From positions 7,714,417-7,778,416 of the forward strand of contig NC_045149.1 in assembly GCF_008831285.2 (NCBI RefSeq): 64,000 bases of DNA, written 5' to 3'. How positions within the stretch are numbered: position 1 is the stretch's first letter; every line of letters begins with the position of its first letter. The notes beneath the pieces are model-generated. The model searched no databases. It saw only the letters and a program-made list of their open reading frames with translations, and was not told the DNA's origin. The DNA comes from Nymphaea colorata. Its lineage: Eukaryota; Streptophyta; Magnoliopsida; Nymphaeales; Nymphaeaceae. Below, one piece after another: positions 58,156-64,000 of this stretch. The translations under genes and the position numbers were made by a program.

Positions 58156-58290
58156 AAGGGGTCATTTGGCAGCAAAGACATTTTGTGTGTTTCTCATAGA
58201 TACTAGAGCTATTGTTACACGAACGTGCTTCAATCTTTGATGCAAATTAATGGGACACTCACAAAGTGTCTCCGCCACCAAACAATCACT
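58156..58290. mobile_element. Palindromic MITE, GGGGTTGTTTGG-type family (copy 5)
   Basis: Ends GGGGTCATTTGGCAGCAAAG and CCGCCACCAAACAATCACT are inverse. The subterminal words ACATTTTGTGTGTTTCTCAT and GGGACACTCACAAAGTGTCT also face each other. About 135 bases. Confidence 0.75.
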
Positions 58291-58324
58291 GAAGAATGAG
58301 TTTTATACGCACCAACCGCAAGAG

Positions 58325-58430
58325 CTCTATCTTGAAGGCCTTAAGTTGAAGGAGATCGTGGTTCAATTGTCAGGGTGCATTGTTTGACATAAACTGTAAT
58401 TGCCTGACCTTAGCTTAATCATAAAAGTAT
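58325..58430 (+). repeat. tRNA-SINE-like fragment (copy 2)
   Basis: TTGAAGGAGATCGTGGTTCA followed by ATTGTC is close to a B box (GGTTCAANxC). The preceding GAGCTCTATCTTGAAGG is in the place of the tRNA anticodon arm. Fragmentary. Confidence 0.35.
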
Positions 58431-59650
58431 GCACTCATGCCTACTCATAATCAAAGGAACTTTGCATGAATATGAAAGTAAATTGTTGAAAATCGTAGCC
58501 AAATAAATGAAAATACTTTGTTTATCATTAATTTCAGATTCCTACCATGTAACTTATTGTTGAAGTAGATGAGATGACGTTTCCAAATTTTGCAAAATTT
58601 CTTATTTTCTCAAAAGAGGAAACCGTGTATCCTTTATATGGGCAAAAAGCAACTTTATTAAGTCCAGCGAACACAATTCTCTCCAGCTCAAGTCTTTCTG
58701 GCATGCACATTCTAGCCAACAAGAACTTCATTGATCCACCTAACATAATTTGGTAGGCTGCCTGACTACAGTTTACCATTAAAATTCTTGTGCGCATAAA
58801 CTTAGAAGTTCATAAAAGTATCGAATGTTTAGAATCCTGTTAGATGATGTTTATCATGGCAGGAAAGGCATCAATGAACAATGAACAAGACAAAAGCATT
58901 TTACTTTGGTTATGCAATTGAGAGAGAAGGAAATTTTTGTTATTCCCTCTCCTCATAAGAAAGAACAAAAAAACAAAAACAAAGTTATACTTTTAGGTAG
59001 ACATCGTATCAGCCACTCAGGCCCCAATAAAGGGGTGGTTGTGAAGCTTTTCCAATATTGTCTTTTAGGAGGTCAATTTCAGCTATTGTCACAAAAAAAG
59101 TGTATGAGTATTACATAGCCAGGAATTTCTCATATTCAAGACGACAAAAGTTGTATATCTCAGGAAAATCTTGGTGATTTAAAAAAAAAATTGAAACATT
59201 TAATAAATCTTGAAAATTATAAAAAAAATAAAATTTGATAAAAAATACAAAAAACATGAAAAACAAGTATTATATGTGTATTATACGGCTGACTTGTTTT
59301 TCACGTTTTTTTTCGAATAAAACGTGTTTTCTATGACAATTATTTTCAGCAACATTAACTAGTATCAGTGATGTTTGGCACTAGAGAAGGGGAGAGAGAG
59401 AGAGAGTCTTGTCCTTAGAACAGAGCTTGGAAATGAAAACTGCACGAATTGGTAAAGAACTGTGACACCATCAATTACTAGCGATCAAAGATGATTAAAA
59501 TCACGACATAGTTGGTAAATTTTTTTTGTCAGGATGGGACCTTCTATGTGTGGTTGCAACGACCAACCATTTTGTTGTGTCATGTAGACAAATACCTAAT
59601 TTGTAGCATACATTTAGGAGTAAAAAATTAATGAAGATGGGTGGGGGTTG
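58431..59650. other. Intergenic DNA, no gene recognised
   Basis: AT-rich. The frames at 58534-58797 (minus) and 58906-59118 (plus) show no known domain. Confidence 0.5.
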
Positions 59651-59654
59651 CACT

Positions 59655-60012
59655 CATTGGCGGAGATATCTGGGGGCTAGTGCGTGCCATGGCCCATCAA
59701 AAGTTTGATTGAAAAAATGAAAAATGACATTAAAATGTGATGACTTAAAAATTTCATGGAGCTCCACATCAGACCTATGCTGGTGACTTGAGTACCCCTT
59801 CTGCCATTGGTTGCACCAGTAGCTGCGGAGCTACTATGTCACTGGTGTGGGCCACTGCCCACCCCAACCCTTAAATAATGTATTGTGAACTAAAGGTAGA
59901 CTTCTGTGCCCACACCAGACCCAAGTCAATGCGCCGCAAACACTCATCCTCTTAAGCGAGAGTTCGGTTAGTGCCCCAAAACCAAAATTTTCTGTCTTCG
60001 CCCTTGTTTGCA
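59655..60012. mobile_element. GGCGGAGCCAGAAATTTT-family elements, nested pair (copies 9 and 10)
   Basis: CATTGGCGGAGATATCTGGG begins one copy; TAGCTGCGGAGCTACTATG lies in the middle. GTGTGGGCCACTGCCCACCC and a right end with CAAAATTTTCTGTCTTCGCC belong to a second copy in reverse orientation. Two elements back to back or one inside another would explain the order. Confidence 0.5.
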
Positions 60013-60016
60013 CCCC

Positions 60017-60017
<1 letters not shown>

Positions 60018-60054
<37 letters not shown>
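60018..60054. repeat. (AT)n microsatellite
   Basis: About 18 AT units. Confidence 0.95.
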
Positions 60055-60056
<2 letters not shown>

Positions 60057-60289
60057 GGTGAACAAAAAGATATATATATATTCAGGACCCCATAGAAACA
60101 TGGTGACAGAAAGATGGGTGTGGTGAAGAGGACACTAAGACCACGTTTGGTAGCCTTGAATCTTGCTGGTTTCAGTTCTGTTCCAGATGGGAGAACGCGG
60201 TGTTCAAAAAACATATAACCAAATCCGGTGGGTTTCCTCCTTTTCTCTGCAAAGAAGAGGGTACCAATTGCATAGAGCAGTACCATCTT

Positions 60290-61610
60290 CTCGATTTTAT
60301 CTCAAACTAGAAGACGGCTTCCTGTAGCCAGGTAGAACTCCATGAGCTTCCAAGACTGCAACGAGGCATCCCCATAGTTCATCCTCCCTTTGCAAGTACT
60401 TCCAACCAGCTAGCTGCTAAAAATTACAGCTATCACTTTTAGCTTTTCCATGAAGAGAAGCCATGAAAACTTTGTCTGAATTCTACTAGACTCTAAATAG
60501 CAGCTCCTCCTTCTTGTAGCATTCACTTAAGTGTCTTCCAAGCTGTTCGGTGGATTGCTATATTTGCTGTGATCGACCCCAATCCAAAGAGACAAGGCAC
60601 ACCATCTTTCAATGGTCTCAAAAAACTTTGTTGGGAACGTTCACCATGAGACTGATTTTATGAAACAAAAGCAGCCTGATTCTGGCAACAGCTTAGCCAA
60701 CCATGGAAGAAGTTTCTCTTGGACCTTCAGTAGTAATTTTCATTATAAAGTTGCAGAGGGACCTAACAAAATGTACCACTTGATGGAACCCGTCGCCCTG
60801 TCCCATCAAGCAGCTCTTGGAAGCACTAACCAGTTTCTAGCACGTATGACATCTTTATGGAAAGATAATCCTTCTTCTTCCTTTTTCCAAGCGTAAAGAT
60901 GAAGTTCTTTTGTCTTTTTACCATTAGAATCAGAAATTTGTGCTGTAATAGTCTTCCATTTGGACCAACTTCACCCACAGCTTGTTTCTCCAAAAGAGTT
61001 TCTGTTGCTATCAGAGTTTTCCTATGCCACCTTTTTCGATTGTGTCTGTATGTTTCTTGCTCTGCCCCTAAGCATCAACACACTCCTGTTGTGGTCACTT
61101 CCAAGCAGCCTTAACTGTTCCTCGCATGCTGATTGAATCCATTTCGAACTCTCATGTCTTCACTGAATAGCATTTAGGTTGCCCTTCAATGCACAGTCTT
61201 CCTTTTGGTAATGTGGGAACTAAAATTATGCAAACTTTCTTTGGAAACTGATGTGACATGAACCAGTGCCTTTTGGAAAACTGTTGCTTCGCTTTCTACT
61301 GTTTCCAAACACCCAACTCAGAAATCATTTTCTTGCGAATTTCATGTGGGTAGCAACAATCCATGTCTCAAAATCATGCAAAGCTTAGTTATTACATCTG
61401 GCTTTATGTGGAAATTCATTCCATTGTGTCAAATCACTTTTTCCCATCTGAGGAGAGAGATTGAACTGTCCTCCACCAGATCATGTCGGTTTAGAGAGTG
61501 CCAGCCTCAAAGTCTCATGCCAAAACCCTTATTCTCCTTTCTCCTCCTTTGTTTTTTCAGTAAGAAAGTTGGGCGCATCTTTTATCAGTTTGTGTGGAGA
61601 ACATAGTTAC
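60290..61610. other. Unassigned moderately complex sequence, possibly decayed gene or unknown element
   Basis: Less AT-rich than its neighbours, with several 70-150-codon frames on both strands interrupted by stops. The minus strand reads protein-like in patches (for example KWIQSACEEQLRLLG near 61130). I recognise no domain, terminal repeat or splice pattern that unites the patches. Confidence 0.3.
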
Positions 61611-61929
61611 TAGAGACACTGTTTGACTTGGAAAGTGTGCTTCAAACAGTTTTGAAGTCTTTTCCCCTTGTTGAGAAAATGAATTTCTTCTTTGACCCGT
61701 TCGTAAAGAAGGTGAACCTTTTTTTTTTATTAAAATGATTAATGTTATATATATATACATTAAAAAAGAAACCCATTTGTGCATAAGAACGTGCTTCCGA
61801 TACGATTCTTGAAGCTTCTTTGGGCTGTACTATCTTATGAAAAATTTGGGAAAGATTTTTCAGAAAAGGGAAAAAAGGAGAATAGTTAGAGAGAGAAAAG
61901 GAGAACAGTTAAGAGTTCAACAATCGGTT

Positions 61930-62200
61930 TGTGAACATGATGGGAAGAACTGTCGATTTGGTGAATCGGCTGATTCACCAATTTAGTTGAATTAGTCGTG
62001 AACCAGTAAAAAATATAATAAAAAAATCAGTTGTTTTGAATAAATAGAAAAATGAAAAATAAAAGTAAAAAATATACATATTATACAAATAGCTGAAAGT
62101 TAATACTTGGTGCTTTTAGATTAGCCACAATATGGAATTAGTTTGCTACCAATTCGATTCAAATGCCGATTCTTGCCAATTTGGCTGCTCGGGTTGACAA
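61930..62200. repeat. GATTCG-type repeat fragment (copy 3)
   Basis: GTCGATTTGGTGAATCGGCTGATTCACCAA, read here as two adjoining words, is near-palindromic. Another block, ATTCGATTCAAATGCCGATTC followed by TTGCCAATTTGG, closes the repeat after an AT-rich core. Compare 12560 and 32020. Confidence 0.45.
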
Positions 62201-62224
62201 ATAATTTCATTGAAACACTTTGAA

Positions 62225-62420
62225 GTCCTTTTTATATTGAAATGAAGGTGATCCCGGCCTTTCTAGTTTTTCACAGACAAAAATGATGGATTCAAAAACT
62301 GATGTTCGAGAAAGGCTGGAACCAACATTCCCCCCTCTCTCTCTCTCAAGTTTTGAACTTTTGACCTCCTTCAATTTAAATACTATCCAAGTCGCCAACC
62401 TCGAAGGCTAGGAAGGTGCA
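62225..62420 (-). repeat. tRNA-SINE-like fragment (copy 3)
   Basis: Minus strand: AGGTTGGCGACTTGGATAGT (A-box-like), then TTGAAGGAGGTCAAAAGTTC followed by AAAAC (B-box-like), then a (GA)n tract. Order and spacing fit a tRNA-derived SINE head. The 63-codon frame here is incidental. Confidence 0.4.
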
Positions 62421-62424
62421 AGAA

Positions 62425-63060
62425 CATTCGACAAAGAAACGGAAGTCCCTTCCCCTTTCCCTTAGCCTCTAGGATCTAAAGTTGCTTTGAAAATTGAGTG
62501 GGGAGTAGTACACCTGCGAGTTAGAATGTCGTGCATCTAAGACCTCATTTGATGCACAAGGATTTTAGTGCGCATCAGGAAAAACTTGTCGTTTTTTATA
62601 TGGCTTTTCACTTTCAAATCAAACACAAGAAAAATTACCCTGCTGAAATAGATAGATCATGGTAATTTTACCCTGGAAAAAAGGTCGGACCCAAAGGGTC
62701 CAACTTTTTACCATGAATTTTTTTCATAGTAAAGCTGACGACTGGACTTTTGCATTTCGGTCGAGCGAACCAACTATGCTACATCCATTAACAGCTCAAA
62801 AGACTTGGAGAGACATGTCTGGCAACAAGACTGTTCATTATTTGGCGATAAAAGATGCTGATAGAATAAATTACTTGAAACTGCTGCCCAATATGAAGAG
62901 ATGCAGTTCTTATGGTAAAATTTGAACCAAATCACTAATGGAATTCAGATTCACTATTCAGTTTTGTAACTGAATCTAAATCCAAGTCTAATATCCAACT
63001 GAGACCCAATGAACATCTACTTCGTACGTATGGATTTTGGATCTTAGGGCAGTTTTTGGA
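62425..63060. other. Intergenic DNA, no gene recognised
   Basis: AT-rich. The 88-codon frame at 62659-62925 has no known motif. Confidence 0.5.
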
Positions 63061-63220
63061 TCTGAAGTAGTGAGAGAAAGTCGGTCCTCCTCAAGAGGAA
63101 TAATCCGACGTCATGTGCGAATTTTAGCTTTCCCGGTATGCCCTTGACATCACAGATAATACCGAAGTCCTCCAGCACCCCTCGGTACGTGGTAGGCTGA
63201 AGCTCGAGGGGCGGTGGCCT

Positions 63221-63228
63221 TATAAATA
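63221..63228 (+). promoter_or_regulatory. TATA box (TATAAATA)
   Basis: A textbook TATAAATA, followed about 30 bases later by a C-rich/pyrimidine leader and then (CT)n, as in plant core promoters. It probably drives a plus-strand gene whose coding part lies beyond the window. Confidence 0.65.
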
Positions 63229-63249
63229 GCTCTTCTTCCCCCCCCCGCA

Positions 63250-63799
63250 ACCATCTGTCTCTCTGCGATAGGGTTTCCCCCCACGGCGAGAGGAGTTCCA
63301 CTCTCTCTCTCTCGCTCGCTCGCTTTCGAGCTCTCTGTTTCTGGTGCAGCGGTCGATGGCTCACTTCCTTCTCCGATTCGCTTGGTGCAGGTCGGGAATC
63401 CGCCCTCTCCCTACGCACGGACTGCGTCTCGGATTTCTTTTCCGGGAAGAAGTGGTCGGATTCCCGCCTTGCATCAACTGAATCGGAGATGACGGTGACG
63501 GAAGGGATTGGGTGGCTGCCGCCGGGATTAGGGTGTTCTGGGATGGAGGAAGGTCGGACCTTTCTCGTTTCTTTTGCTTCTCTCCTCGATCTCGAATTCT
63601 CTTGCGGGGTTTTCCCCGAATGATAAAAAAAATTATGTGCTTGTGCTTGATTCCGGGTATTATTTGGTTCGCGCGTCGAAGTTTTCGGCTTTTGTTGCTT
63701 TTGCTCGTTTCTCCGTACGCCTGGGCTTCTGTTTGAAGTTAATCCCGTTGTTCTTCTTTGTTTCAGTGAGTCTGATTTGCTGAAAGCTGGTGACTTTAG
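63250..63799 (+). other. Probable 5' leader of a gene running off the window, with two uORFs
   Basis: GC- and CT-rich sequence after the TATA box. The first ATG (63356) opens 41 codons and stops at 63479-63481. The second (63489) opens 44 codons and stops at 63621-63623. A TTTGTTTCAG acceptor before 63767 and a TTTAG-GTACAA donor at 63799/63800 would define a 33-base exon, which supports a spliced leader. The overlapping long minus-strand frame (63044-63805) is Ser/Arg-rich and most likely a shadow. The gene cannot be named. Confidence 0.45.
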
Positions 63800-64000
63800 G
63801 TACAATGATGGTTTTTTTTTTTTTTTTTTGCCTCTGAATCTTCACATGATTTCATTTCGTGGTACCTACTGTCTACAGTTTTGGTTTTTGTTACCTGATG
63901 CCTGGATTAGATTAGCTGTTACCGGAATTTATCTCTTTTTCTAAAAGTGGCCAGTAGACTGTTGGTAACACTCGTCCTGCTGTGTTTAACACAATGCTTC
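63800..64000. other. Probable leader intron, cut by the window end
   Basis: AT-rich sequence with a poly-T run (63812-63829) after the candidate donor. No coding signal. Confidence 0.35.

Noticed and set aside
63044-63805. 253-codon minus-strand frame at the right end
   Set aside because: Its Ser/Arg/Glu-rich translation is antisense to a CT-rich, TATA-led plus-strand leader and has no domain. It is most likely a shadow of GC-rich DNA without stops.

Overview
This window is nuclear DNA from a seed plant, probably a flowering plant. Three intron-containing genes carry plant-type proteins, the LTR retrotransposon remains are of plant Copia type, and the spaces between genes are AT-rich, full of short DNA-transposon derivatives and dinucleotide microsatellites. 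The species cannot be named from the sequence alone. No bacterial, organellar or viral gene organisation, CRISPR array, rRNA or tRNA gene was seen.

Layout. 1-2.8 kb is the 3' part of a decayed Copia element (integrase, reverse transcriptase, RNase H, probable 3' LTR). 4.2-7.4 kb holds a second, 5'-half Copia relic (gag, protease site, integrase N-terminus), flanked by two small hAT-like elements with target-site duplications. 7.4-21.5 kb has no recognisable gene; it is a mosaic of short palindromic or terminal-repeat elements from several families. 21.6-25.8 kb (minus) is a five-exon gene for a UPF0114 membrane protein, likely plastid-targeted. 26-35 kb is again repeat mosaic. 35.3-37.9 kb (minus) is a two-exon DUF1005-family gene. 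38-49.3 kb is intergenic, with a cluster of very long (TA)n tracts at 40.8-42.0 kb, several GC-rich gene-like islands without an assignable protein, and a Copia RNase H scrap at 48.2 kb. 49.4-54.6 kb (plus) is an at least three-exon gene for a membrane protein with a central coiled coil, which I cannot name. 54.6-63 kb is intergenic, with repeats, tRNA-SINE-like fragments and one unexplained non-repetitive-looking stretch. The last 0.8 kb has a clean TATA box and a CT-rich, uORF-bearing leader that probably begins a plus-strand gene continuing past the window.

The three genes have no evident functional link: they are ordinary plant housekeeping or stress-type genes separated by repeat-rich spacers. 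I found no convincing undescribed biological system. The more interesting items are the number of small transposon families interleaved here, precise insertion footprints, a 38-bp exact repeat shared by the DUF1005 intron and its upstream flank, an internally paired MITE dimer, a possible 36-nt microexon, and the uORF-rich leader at the end.
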